From: Enchytraeus crypticus
Taxonomy: Eukaryota > Annelida > Clitellata > Enchytraeida > Enchytraeidae
Assembly (NCBI GenBank): GCA_905160935.1
Contig: CAJHZI010000533.1
Location: 2,012,001-2,076,000, forward strand
Direction of reading: 5' to 3'
DNA length: 64,000 bases
Below, piece by piece: positions 45,865 through 56,362 of this stretch. Numbering within the stretch: the stretch's first letter is position 1; each line of letters begins with the position of its first letter. Position numbers and translations under genes: made by a program. The notes beneath the pieces are model-generated. The model saw nothing but the letters and a program-made list of their open reading frames with translations, was not told the DNA's origin and made no database searches.

Positions 45865-48817
45865 CTGCAATTAAACGTGAAGCACATGTACATAAGAACC
45901 TACATAGACTCAAGATGCTGTACAGACGTTAAATCTATATTTGTGTTGCATTGTATATATCATTTATAAATAGGTAGACACATAGAATTCATCCTTTAAT
46001 ATAATATACCAAATAGTGGAAGATAACATTGGAGGAAAACCGAGACTAGGGATATTTATCTATTTCATTTATCATACGCATATCACAATTGGCATACACA
46101 ATAAACAGTTAGAGCGCATGAACGGAAATAAAGGTCCACAAATGGCAGTTACATATTCCGAATTTAAATAAAATAAAAATAACAATAAAAAATACAAACA
46201 TTTCCATTAATTATTAATTAGGTTCAATAAAATCCTTAGTGTAGGCCATAATTATCTACCAAGAAAATTTTAAATGTTATCTTTCAGCATTAAAATAAAA
46301 TTTATTATATGAGACAGCACTAGCTATGTCAATGAATTGAAGTTTTCTATTGCAGAGCGATAAATGCAAAGTTCAAATTTCAATAGGCAGTTCAAATCTG
46401 TCTCGCACGATGACAATCAATCTTCCGTCTAGGAAATCAGCGGCTTAAATTTAGTTGACAATATTTAAAATTCACTTTATCACGCGTAGAGCAGCAGTAG
46501 CTAGTACATATGTTTATTGAAAAGTCTTTAAACATCGACAAACAATTGTGAAAGCACCTGTTCGATACACCGGTACCTTAATCTCTTACACAACTGTAAT
46601 TAAAGGTTTATTACAAGAATATAATTAGCAACGGCAATTTACTCTTCTATATCAGTATATCATATTTATGTAAATTATATGACAAGCGAGTACTTTCAGA
46701 TGATGGAATACATACTTTTGCATATGGCCATTGTAGATTAATCTAATTATCATGTACATATCGTAAATTATAAGCGAAATCACTGATCAGGGGACACCAT
46801 CTGGCTGGAGCCAGTGGCGAAGTCGGTAAGATATGTGCGGAGTTCAAATCCTGGGCTCACCCGTCATTGACATCGCTTTCGAGTGAGGAAAATGACTTTA
46901 ACATTAGCTTAACCAGTTTTATCAAGTCCATCACGTGAGAATCAGGGGTCCCATGGACGAGCTTATAACTGCTTCATTAAACGATTCTGCTCAAGTGATA
47001 TGAAGTTTCTGGAACATTTATTTAAATGTAATATCATTTAATTAACTTAATGTTATGTTTGGGACAATTGTGATGAAATTGGCAATTCTTAATAATGAAC
47101 CCAATTATCCATCAAATAATCTTAGTAACTCGACCACTCCACATTTGCTGACATTAGTAGCCTAGGTGTACCCATATCAGCTGAAATGTTGCTAAAATTA
47201 TAATTATTATACGGCAACTTATATAACTAATAGCCAATTACTGTAGGAGTGTAAGGAATGTGGAATATATTGGATTAACATGTAGTGCTGTAAGTTTATC
47301 AAGTTGTTTAGAACATTGAATACTTTCTGGAAAATGCGTAGTTGTGTAAGCCTAATGTATGAGGTGATGTTTGAACACTCTTGCTATTGACTGTAACTAT
47401 CGAATGATTCCTATTATTAGTTATATCGTAATGTTGCAGCAGTACTATTGGTTGCTGTATGTCGGATGTTGCAGAAAGTTTCTATATAATCATATTACAG
47501 ACTAACTCTGGGCGCAGTTGTACTATTAAAGCAATGGAATAGTTCGTTGTAGTTTGTGGCCGCTTGAAGGCGAAGCCTTCGGGCTTAAGGCAGAAAGTAA
47601 CTATCAGCGCGTATTTGCTTTATAGTCATGTAACTTATTACAGATTGTGAAGTAATAAAATAAAATAACAAAGGAATAACAACTTATCTCTCGCGTCAAT
47701 TGTGTTACTTTCACGTCTCTCACAATATCAGCGGCCTATCTGGTTTAATGACAGAAGATCACCCGTACCAGATATCTACCGTTAGTTGCCCCAGAGACTT
47801 CACCGTCATCTTCTGAGACCGACGTTAAACCATATACTCCCTCTTCTACTTTCTCTGCACATTACCTTAGATTACTCAGCAATTAATCAAGATACAGTGT
47901 TCACAAAATATAAAAATATTTATATCGTTATCCTCATCAGACCCTAAATATCCAGATTTTCCTCTGTCACAATTTCATGACTACATTTACCTGTTAGAAA
48001 CACCTCATTGTTTCGGTTAAATCAAAACTCTCAACTTTTACTTGTCTACAGATTTCTCATTATAGACAAGGTTTCTCACTATATATTTAGATTTTTATTG
48101 ATATCCAGTAAATGTTAGTCGAAGCTGAGAAAGGCATAGAGGACCCACCTCTTCATAAGCAGAATCCCCCAAGAATAATGGTATATCAAAAGGAATGTGA
48201 TAGATGATTTAAAGATCCACTCGAATGTGGACGTGAAGAGGAAAACGGAAGATAGATACTAGTGGAGGCGTTAGACCTGCCATTTGGCAGAACACTAAGA
48301 GAGAGAGAAAGAGGGAGAGAGAGATTTCTCACACTTCTTTATTTATCACGCTTCCCATACAAAAGAATGCAGCACTCACCGTAGAGCCATGATCCAGTAG
48401 GGCTCTCACAGAATCCATTCTCTGGTGCTGTATGGCATGATCAATGGGAAACTTCCCACACTTACTGCTTCCCGGATTATTAATATTAGCTCCAGCCTCT
48501 ACCAGAGTTCTAATGGTTCTGCTGGGATTCGTGTCGTCTATGGTGCAGAAGTGCGCCAGATGAAGCGGCGTGCAGCCATTCTTGCGATGTGGCTCATCGG
48601 GATGAACCCCGTGTTCCACCAGCAGCCTGACGCAGGAGGTGTGGCCCAGCCAGACCGCTCGATGAAGGACCCCTCGGTGACTGAGCTGCCTGAGCGAGAC
48701 AGCCCCGCTAGAGAGGAGGGATCGAAGGCGGGCAGTATCGCTGTCTCTGACCGACTCGTCGACCGCGAGGAGCAGGGCGTAGTGGGCGCGAGAGCCCACG
48801 CAGTCCATCAGGGCCAT
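45226..48817 (-). CDS. Ankyrin repeat and SOCS box (ASB-like) protein, two coding exons
   Basis: Exons on the minus strand are 48817-48380 and 45864-45226, both phase 0 (donor CTACG|GTGAGT, acceptor TTAATTGCAG|GTT), giving 358 aa. Ankyrin-type repeats lie at about 13-175: RGVLHRAVWLGHTSCVRLLV, GCTPLHLAHF, TIRTLVEAGANIN, GKFPIDHAIQ, SVRALLDHGSTV, RILELLLISGADC. A low-complexity Ser/Pro/Arg stretch follows (about 217-256). Residues about 314-354 form a SOCS box: APLQDLAVRKIRSLL, then LQIPSRLRDFILF. ASB proteins present substrates through ankyrin repeats to a Cullin-5/Elongin B-C ubiquitin ligase. The BC-box position normally held by Cys is Ala322 here. I cannot assign a numbered ASB orthologue. 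Transcription runs towards the GMC gene and away from tektin-1. Confidence 0.85.
46801..46920 (+). mobile_element. SINE-A copy 12, anticodon-arm deletion, in ASB intron
   Basis: Box A and box B are intact, but about 18-20 bases between them (the anticodon-arm equivalent) are missing: GGTAAGAT joins directly to ATGTGCGG. Confidence 0.85.
48112..48323 (+). mobile_element. Element E copy with (GA)n tail in ASB intron
   Basis: AATGTTAGTCGAAGCTGAGA, ACCCACCTCTTCATAAGC and GACGTGAAGAGGAAAACGG, then the GA tail at 48298-48323, about 55 bases from the exon 1 donor and antisense to the gene. Confidence 0.78.
48380..48817 (-). CDS. ASB-like exon 1 (ankyrin repeats)
   Basis: 146 codons from ATG. ATG was chosen because the frame is open and it directly precedes the ankyrin region. 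The donor GTGAGT is near-consensus. This GC-rich exon stands out from the AT-rich surroundings. Confidence 0.85.
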
Positions 48818-48836
48818 TACGTCATCATGACGTCAT
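48817..48836 (-). promoter_or_regulatory. CRE-like motifs and minimal upstream ORFs abutting the ASB start
   Basis: Directly 5' of the start codon are a full palindromic TGACGTCA (48828-48835) and a TGACGTAA half-type site (48817-48824). The same bases make three upstream ATGs: ATG-ACG-TCA-TGA from 48836, and ATG-ATG-ACG-TAA from 48828 with a nested ATG at 48825. The TAA shares its last A with the main ATG. The motif match is direct, but use by CREB/ATF or in translation is inference. Confidence 0.45.
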
Positions 48837-49163
48837 CGCGAGCTAACCAGACTGAATCTATAATAAATCATAAGTATAAATTGAAAGTTAACCAAGGTGT
48901 CCGTTATAACTCATATATCTAAATAAATTATGGAACTAAAGTTTATTTAACGTATGTTTCGTGTGTAGGAAAATAAAATATGCAAGCTAATTATAGAGAA
49001 TGGTTTGTTAAAATAAATTAACGTAATAAACAAGAGATGGAGAGAAGTAGGACTAAGGGGAAAACTGAGATTTCTTGATGACTATGTAGGCCTAAAGCTC
49101 CTTATGTGAATTTGAAAAATAGAAGATTGAAATCTGTAGAGAAGAGAAGAATCTATAGAAGAC

Positions 49164-49410
49164 TTGCACTCCATAGGCCTACCAAGAGCTAGTGAGCTAG
49201 TGCACTCCATAGGCCATTACGAGAGCTATCAAGAGCTAGTGCACTCCAAAGGCCTACCAAGAGCTACTGCACTCCATAGGCCTACCAAGAACTAGTGCAC
49301 TCCATAGGCCTATCAAGAGCTAGTGCACTCCATAGGCCTACCAAGTGCTACTGCACTCCATAGGTCTACCGAGAGCTAGGGTACTCAATAGGCCTGCCAA
49401 GTGCTAATGA
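49164..49410 (+). repeat. 28-bp minisatellite upstream of the ASB-like gene
   Basis: About eight units of GAGCTAGTGCACTCCATAGG-CCTACCAA, followed by a (GA)n tract to about 49500. Confidence 0.88.
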
Positions 49411-49433
49411 ACTGAGAGAGAGAGAGAGAGACT

Positions 49434-49469
<36 letters not shown>

Positions 49470-50215
49470 AAGCAAGAAAAAAAGAAAGAAAGAGAGATTT
49501 CGCATCTGGGCTGCGGTACCACCCACTCTTTGACTTTAATCACTTTTATCGAAGCTTCACAACCTTCGCCAGCAGGGCAATGCTAATTGTTGAGAATAAA
49601 AATTGGCAACATAAGAACAAACATACCAAGTTTTCACGTCAGTTTCTTTTGATCAAAAATTGATGGCAGTAAATTAGAGATGGAACCTCTGGTGATGGCG
49701 TTTAACAGATTGAATTCCTATCTCTCTTATGACATGGACATTAAACCAGTAAATTACAGACTGGTTAGACCTAGAACAGACTTGAGGATATCGCATATTT
49801 TCGCAATAGATTGCAATAACGCATAGAAAATGTTACATAAGTATGACAACTACTCCACTGATCAGAACATTTAGCCGCTAGCAATAGCGCGTTATAACTG
49901 TAAATAACAATATAATGTTAAACAAGATACAAATTGTTTCACCAAAACCTGCGACAACATTTGCCATTTAATCAGGGCTTCTCAAACAAGTATGACAGCA
50001 ACTAGCAACTATATTCTCGACAGTCGTATCTTATTACCTTATACGTTAACCAATCTGAAGCCGTCACACAACCCTCTACTTCATTAATAATATAAATCTT
50101 CATCAGGATTGGTTCGGGAAAGAAATGAAGCCGGAGGTAATAGGATATGCTTTCAGAACATTTAGCGGTAACTGATAGCTAAGCTTCGCGGTGTCTGCAG
50201 GCAGAAGCTGGTGAG

Positions 50216-50319
50216 CAGCTGGCGTCCAGCTGCGAGCAGCCTATGAGGCAGCTAATGATGTAGACCTGGGCCAGCTGCTTGACGGCTTCCTTCAACAGTG
50301 TTCTCGGCTACAACAGCTG
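50216..50319. promoter_or_regulatory. Cluster of four CAGCTG E-boxes upstream of the ASB-like gene
   Basis: CAGCTG occurs at 50216, 50227, 50272 and 50314 in a GC-rich patch about 1.4 kb 5' of the ASB start and 2.6 kb 5' of tektin-1. CAGCTG is the core bound by bHLH factors. I could not find a convincing exon here on either strand. Confidence 0.35.
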
Positions 50320-52159
50320 ATGAAAGCAAACTGAACAATTTTCTTACTGAGCATCTGTATGATCTTTACTACGTAGGTTTAGCGTAAGCCTGCATTATAC
50401 GTACTGCAATGCAATAAGCAACTGCAAATTGCTCAATGCCAAAATCGATACATATGTCGAGTATGGAAGAAATAGAAAGCGAGATTCTATAACCGATTAC
50501 GATTCTGTTTCATTAAATTTGGCAGAATCAAAGGAATCTAAATATAATCATTTCTATCTTTCTATCTGTGTGGATTTCTAGGCTAGCTATTTCTATCGCT
50601 ATCTTCTCTCTCTCTCTCTCTCCCTCTCTCTTTCACACACACACACACACATTCTCTCTCTTCCTCTTGTATGCTATTAATCAAGTTGCAGACTACAAGG
50701 CACGTGGTCATACTCAAACTTCCCTTTTACATTCAGTAACAGCACAACATTGACGATCCATTGACCAGCATCAAATGACTAAACCTTTACCTAGCTTTAA
50801 ATTGCCCTTCCCTAGGAAAATTATGATTTCTGCTGTGGTTTTTGATTTATTTCCTCAGTTTTGAGCCTCTGACGACACGTGCATGTTACACTGTAACACG
50901 GAGCAGCAGCTTATCTTGTAGCAGTAAATTGAAAATAAAATAGGATTTTATATATGCATGTATTGAGGTACATATCTACAAATATATACCCATCTTGAGG
51001 TACTGAAGGTTTGGAGATTATAAATCGACTTGTTCCGGCTTGAGTTAAAATCAAATAAATGTATTAAACAAACATTTATTTGATATTAAACTAAACATTT
51101 CGTTTCACGAATAGACTCTGCGCTTAAGTCCTGTTGCTATTGTGACGGCAGTTTTCTACTGAATTCAACCCACGTGGATTTAGAGAAATCAATATTGCCG
51201 AGCTTTGTTGCCTTTTTATCTAATTTATTAAATTGCTAATATCGATAGAATACAAGACGTATGATTTTTGTTTTGTTTTTGGGTATAAAACTTTTCCTCT
51301 CAAATCTCTAACAGAATAGAACGAGTGAGGCATTACTGATCTTTTATGTCAATATCCATTTTATGCGTAGATCAGGTGTTAGCCAATTGCACGAATGGGT
51401 AGGTTTCTGACCGCGGAGCAGTGGGTGCAGTGATCAAATTCGAAACACTACCGCCAGAGATATTCTTAAAAAGGCTAAACCGACAGTGATGACCTCTTCC
51501 GACTTACATGTTTGATCCTAAAAGTGTGACGATTCACTGTCAAGGTTGAACAGTATAGCCAATAGGAAATAAATAAACAGACACTAGAAGGTGAAGGCCG
51601 GACGCAGGTTGTTGACAGACAAATGCTGTTTTTGTATTTTCGATCCTAGCAGTTTGATCAAAAAGCACAAAATAATCGTTTTCGATGTATTTCTTTCTTA
51701 TTAGAAGATAGGAGATGATGGTAAAATGCTTTGCAGCCGTATGGAACAATAGCTTCTACAGGGTAAATATCACACTATAAATATATATCTAAGGAACATT
51801 ATATATTTTTCTTGTATTTATCATTGTGTTTAATGCATAGTTTCAATCCAAACGACTATCAGCTGTAGCGTCGTCACGTGAACGGGGACTTCATGACTTT
51901 TAAGCAGGATTGAAAGAATATCTGAAAATTCAGAAATAGATAAATGAAATTATTGTATAATCGCCGAGAGAACGTCACTTTATTTACTTGAAATCTTCGT
52001 TCCCATGTCGACAGATCGGTTTGTATAAAAGCAAACATTCAGAATCCAACTTCTGTGCATGCTGATTAGATTTTCATATAATTGCAAATATATTGCGTCT
52101 AATTCATATTAGATATCATTTAGCTAAAGTAGCTCAATTTAGTTGCAGCCGTTAATCAT

Positions 52160-52235
52160 TAATTTGATTAATAATAATAATAATAATAATAATAGTAATA
52201 ATAATAATAATATTAATAATAATAATAACAAAACA
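52160..52235. repeat. (TAA)n microsatellite
   Basis: AATAAT repeats about 640 bases upstream of tektin-1. Confidence 0.9.
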
Positions 52236-52869
52236 ATTAAAGTGCTATAGTCATCAACGACAACATCGAGCACTATAGAGACAAAATCAAGTCGGCGAGC
52301 AAAAAGAAGGTCCAAAAACGGTGCAAATTCCAAAATCCAAAAATCATTCCAAAGTAAAGGGAATTAAAGAAAAGGAGGTTTAAGCGCAGGTTGCAATTCA
52401 TGGGCACTGGATAGAATTAATAAAAGTATCACTCTTATACTCAGCGGTAATTGCGACCTTTACTAAAATTTCAATTGATATGCCCCTTTACATACTGCCA
52501 CATAGATTGTTGTCTTGTAAGCTGTGCTACTTGGCCCTTAGGCCTACATGCTTTTTACTGTATATTTTTCATTAATCATATCAACCTTATTGATCGATTT
52601 TCTTGAAATTATTCATCGATTGATTTATTAATCTATCGAGTGACAGAATGATGTACTTGCTTACTTCTTTACTTTCTTTCGTCAGTTCAGCTTGTTTGAT
52701 TAGATGCTTGATTGATTGGCTGACTGACTGGTTAACGGATGGTTGATTGATTAATTTCATTGATTAATTAATATATTGATTGATCGATTGAATGATTGAT
52801 TGATTTTTATATTGATTGAAGATAGAATAATCGTAAACTGAGATAGCCTCATATTATTTACCCTCTATA

Positions 52870-53574
52870 ATGGCGGAGCTCGTCCAACAAGCTGCTAAGT
52901 TTCACCACAGCGAGTGGGTGATATCTAATCAGATGAAGTACGCCAATGCAGAGGCAGAGAGAGCCGCATCTGAACGTCTCATCTCTGAGACTCTTAGGGC
53001 TCTCGACGACACCCACAAAACAATGATCGATCTTCGTCAGCAGTCAACCAAACGTTTAGATCAGCGAATGGGAGACATCAAACACTGGAAAGAAGAGGGA
53101 GAGACGTTTCTTGGATACGCCAAAGATCAGACGGACGCGCTGGTAAGTTTCGTGGCACGGCTGGACAAAGCTCTGGAGTCCTACAAGGAAACCCTTCACA
53201 TCACCAACCACTGCCTTATGACACGCACCAAGCGACAGGGCGTAGACCTGGTTCACGATAGATGCGAGAAAGAACTCGTTAAAGAACTGGAAGTCTTCCA
53301 GGGAGCCTTGGCTCTACTTAGTCGCTCCAGAGATCAGGCTGTGGAGCAGTTGAGACTGAATCGTAAGACTCAGTACAACCTGGAGAATGACCTCGAGGAC
53401 AAGGAGCTAGCTCTGGGAGTAGACGGACATTGTAAGGAGCTGAACGAGCGCTCGAAGGGCACGAGGTTCCACGACAACCCTGTCAGGGTGTTGCCTGACT
53501 CCACAGCAGTGGACGAGTGGCTCGACTTCTCCAAGAATAACATAACAGCAGCCGAGAAAGTTCGTCAGCAGTCG
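52870..53574 (+). CDS. TEKT1: Tektin-1 exon 1
   Basis: 235 codons with no intron. Donor TCG|GTATGA, the in-frame TGA lying just inside the intron. It covers the N-terminal half of the rod up to the conserved EWLDFS motif. Confidence 0.92.
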
Positions 53575-55964
53575 GTATGAATGCATAAGTATCAAATCAA
53601 TTGATCAATGTACAAATATTTCTATAAATAGGTGAAAATGCTCTAATACCGTTATGAATTTGTCTAACGTTTTATATAGGCGCATATACTAACAGTGCTG
53701 GATATGTTAGATATCACGATGGACGTGTTAGATATCATGATGGACGTGTTAGATATCATCATGAACGTGTTAGATATCATCATGAACGTGTTAGATATCA
53801 TCATGAACGTGTTAGATATCGTCATGAACGTGTTAGATATCGTCATGAACGTGTAAGATATCGTCATGAACGTGTTAGATATCATCATGAACGTGTTAGA
53901 TATCGTCATGAACGTGTTAGATATCATCATAAACGTGTTAGATATCGTCATGAACGTGTTAGATATCGTCATGAACGTGTTAGATATCATCATGAACGTG
54001 TTAGATATCATCGTGTGTTGCAGGCCAGTCTGCTGTCAGTGTTGGACGAGGTGCTTCAGGGCCTGACTCAGGACACTGAGCGACAGGTCGACTCGACCAA
54101 CCAGGCCTTCACTGAGCGCATCGCCGAGACCAGGGCGGCTAAAGAGAGCCTCGAGGACCACCTGATGAACACCAGGCATCAGGTCCGTGAGGCTGAGGAC
54201 AACATCTCCCGCATTCAGGTAACAACAACAACAACGATATCAGTGGCGTATAATAACAACCACAACAATAACGATATCAATGATATCATAGCGTCTAATA
54301 ACAACAACAACAACCACAACAATAACGATATCAATGATATCAAAGCGTCTAATAACAACAACAACAACCACAACAATAACGATATCAATGATATCATAGC
54401 GTCTAATAACAACAACAACCACCACAACAATAACGATATCAATGATATCATAGCGTCTAATAACAACAACCACAACAATAACGATATCAATGATATCATA
54501 GCATCTAACAACAACAACAACATCTCAACAACTCAACAACAATAATTACAACCCAATTATCTTAACAACAACTAAACAACGCAAGTAGAGGACTATTTCG
54601 TCCATGACAGCAGAAAACATCTCTGAAGTCAAAAGTTAAGCCGATGTATCCAAAATTTATTAAAATGATCGAAATCACAAAAGACAGAAAGCTAAAGGAC
54701 TTCAACTTTGAGTTCAGTTTCGAATCTTTAAGAGTTATCAGTGACGTACTGGTCGGTGAATTGGACCGAACAGCTCCTGGTCCGCAATCATTAACCTTAC
54801 AGGTCATTCAACGGACTCAGCCATTTTGAAATATCTGACTCAGTCAAATACAAAGGTACGCCCGTATGTTAATAAAGACAAACTTTAAAAATAAACTGTT
54901 ATCTACCAGGATGTCTGCAAGAGGAGCGAAATAGTTATAAATTCTGAGTAGAGTTTAATCCATTTTAAATGGAAAACAACCACAGACTATGGACAATTCG
55001 ACAGTGCTAGAATTTGATCTCTTTCTCTGTAGCTTGCATTTTTGACCGCAGTATTATGATCGATATACATTCAGCAGTCTATAATTATTTAACATCATCA
55101 TCATCTTCACTTGAAACCAAGATTGACTAGGGTCAGGATACCAATAGATCTTCTTTTCCATTCCTCTCTCTGGTAAATATTTCTTCCATTTGTTTTAACA
55201 AATTGAGTAGCGTTGTTTGGAGCCTAGACCAACCGAATATCCTTTCTGACGTTGATTTGGATCTTAGTGTTTGTAGCCTTTAACGACACGTGCAGTCCAC
55301 GGTTGGTCTATTCTTTAGCAACCCGGACACATCTCGGGTAAAAGCAGACTATAAGGTCACTATATTTTATTATATTTGTTTTAAATTAATAACTTTCCCT
55401 TGACGCAAATAATATATTGAAGTATCTTTTTGCTTAAATTATCCAAGATCATCGAACTTCAATCAATAAATCAAGCATTAAATCATCAAAAAAAATTTAA
55501 TAGAAATTAATCCATCCAATAACTTAACGTCCCAAGTAAGTGATTTTTTCATTGAATGGAATATTAATTCATTTGATTTGACAGGCAGCAATTGAAGAAA
55601 AGAAATTAATGTAATTTTTCCATTGAATGAAATATTAATTCATTTGATTTGACAGGCAGCAATAGAAGAAAAGATGACCTCATTAAAGCTGGCTCACACG
55701 CGCCTAGTGACCCGAACCCACCGACCAGGGGTAGAGAAGACCAGAGACACGGCTCAGTACAGCCTGGTGGAAGAGGTGTCCGCCCTGGAAGAGATCCTGG
55801 AGACCCTGAGGGAGAGACTGAATCACTCCCAGCGCTCGCTGAGAGGTCTCGAGAGAAAGAGGATCGAGTTAGAAGTAGAGATAGGGATCAAGACACAAAG
55901 TCTTCACATCGACGAGGTGGAGTGCATGACGATCAGGAAGAGCATGAGTGTTAAGTGCTACTAG
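52870..55964 (+). CDS. TEKT1: Tektin-1, three coding exons
   Basis: Tektins are coiled-coil filament proteins inside doublet microtubules of cilia and flagella. Exons are 52870-53574, 54024-54218 and 55656-55964, all phase 0, giving 402 aa (vertebrate tektin-1 is about 418). Family marks in order: KFHHSEWVISNQMKYANAEA near the start, KETLHITNHCL about 106-116, QGVDLVHDRCEKELVKELE about 123-141, YNLENDLEDKELAL, AVDEWLDFSKNNITAAEKVR at the end of exon 1, and LAHTRLVTRTHRPGVEKTRD in exon 3. The tektin signature R-x-x-R-P is in RTHRPG. The end reads IDEVECMTIRKSMS, close to the usual tektin-1 C-terminus. The stop lies inside a tandem repeat, so the last few residues are probably remodelled. The start has A of ATGG after TATA and fits the family N-terminus. 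Confidence 0.92.
53694..54012 (+). repeat. 21-bp minisatellite filling tektin-1 intron 1
   Basis: About 15 units of GATATCATCATGAACGTGTT-A, alternating ATCATC and ATCGTC, ending about 11 bases before the exon 2 acceptor. Confidence 0.9.
54024..54218 (+). CDS. TEKT1: Tektin-1 exon 2
   Basis: 65 codons of heptad-rich coiled coil (SLLSVLDEVLQGL, then EDNISRIQ). Acceptor GTGTGTTGCAG, donor ATTCAG|GTAACA. It sits between two introns that are each filled by a different minisatellite. Confidence 0.92.
54224..54530 (+). repeat. AAC-rich minisatellite in tektin-1 intron 2
   Basis: Five units of about 50-60 bases: (AAC)n, CACAACAATAACGATATCAA, TGATATCATAGCGTCTAAT. It starts within 6 bases of the donor. 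Each unit has GATATC twice in mirror arrangement. Confidence 0.88.
55093..55345 (-). mobile_element. Family B copy in tektin-1 intron 2
   Basis: ATCATCATC tail at the left, body with TTTGGAGCCTAGACCAACCG, head CCGGACACATCTCGGG. Confidence 0.8.
55551..55675 (+). repeat. 71-bp tandem duplication of the tektin-1 exon 3 acceptor
   Basis: Two copies of ATATTAATTCATTTGATTTG-ACAG-GCAGCAAT-GAAGAAAAG lie 71 bases apart, with acceptors ending at 55584 and 55655. Only the second leads into an open frame. Confidence 0.92.
55656..55964 (+). CDS. TEKT1: Tektin-1 exon 3 (C-terminus, stop)
   Basis: Acceptor ATTTGACAG|GCAGCA, the second of two duplicated copies. 102 codons plus TAG, with LVTRTHRPGVEKTRDTAQ and the terminal IDEVECMTIRKS. 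The final codons SMSVKCY-stop form part of the first unit of the downstream 30-bp array. Confidence 0.9.
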   Translation, partial: AAIEEKMTSLKLAHTRLVTRTHRPGVEKTRDTAQYSLVEEVSALEEILETLRERLNHSQRSLRGLERKRIELEVEIGIKTQSLHIDEVECMTIRKSMSVKCY

Positions 55965-56362
55965 ATCATTAGCATGAGTGATAAATGCTACTATATGATT
56001 AGCATGAGTGCTAAGTGCTACTAGATGATTAGCATGAGTGTTAAATGCTACTACATGATTAGTACGAGTGCTAAATGCTACTAGATGATTAGCATGAGTG
56101 TAAAGTGCTACTAGATGATTAGCATGAGTGTTAAAAGCTACTAGATGAGCAGTGTGAGGGTTAAGTGCTACTAGATGATTAGCATGAGTGTTAAGTGCTA
56201 CTAGATGATTAGCATGAGTGTTAAGTGCTACTAGATGATTAGCATGAGTGTTAAATGCTACTAGATAATTAGCATGAGTGTTAAATGCTACTAGATGATT
56301 AGCTTGAGTGTTTAATGCTGCTAGATTACCAGCATGAGTGCTAAATGCTATTAGATGAACTT
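55935..56362 (+). repeat. 30-bp minisatellite that includes the tektin-1 stop codon
   Basis: About 14 units of the type AGCATGAGTGTTAAGTGCTA-CTAGATGATT. Unit one contains the last seven tektin codons and TAG. Confidence 0.92.

Larger units (their letters stand above)
45865..48379 (-). other. ASB-like intron 1 (2515 bp)
   Basis: Contains SINE-A copy 12 and an element-E copy; otherwise AT-rich. GAAGGCGAAGCCTTC at about 47567 is a small hairpin. Confidence 0.75.
48838..52869. other. Intergenic, shared 5' flank of ASB-like and tektin-1 genes
   Basis: Minisatellite, (GA)n, E-box cluster, CT/CA microsatellite near 50603-50650, (TAA)n. No TATA box can be picked out confidently in such AT-rich DNA. 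A GATTGATT-rich stretch lies at 52690-52815. Confidence 0.55.

Noticed and set aside
48425..48922. 165-codon frame on + opposite the ASB exon
   Set aside because: Antisense shadow. The minus strand has ankyrin repeats and splice sites that fit.
51380..51500. Possible further SINE-A copy
   Set aside because: Only GACCGCGGAGCAG and scattered similarity remain; both Pol III boxes are unconvincing.
53694..54012. Idea that the 21-bp array derives from tektin exon 2 (both read xVLDxx)
   Set aside because: Base-level match of unit to exon is only about half, too weak to separate from chance.
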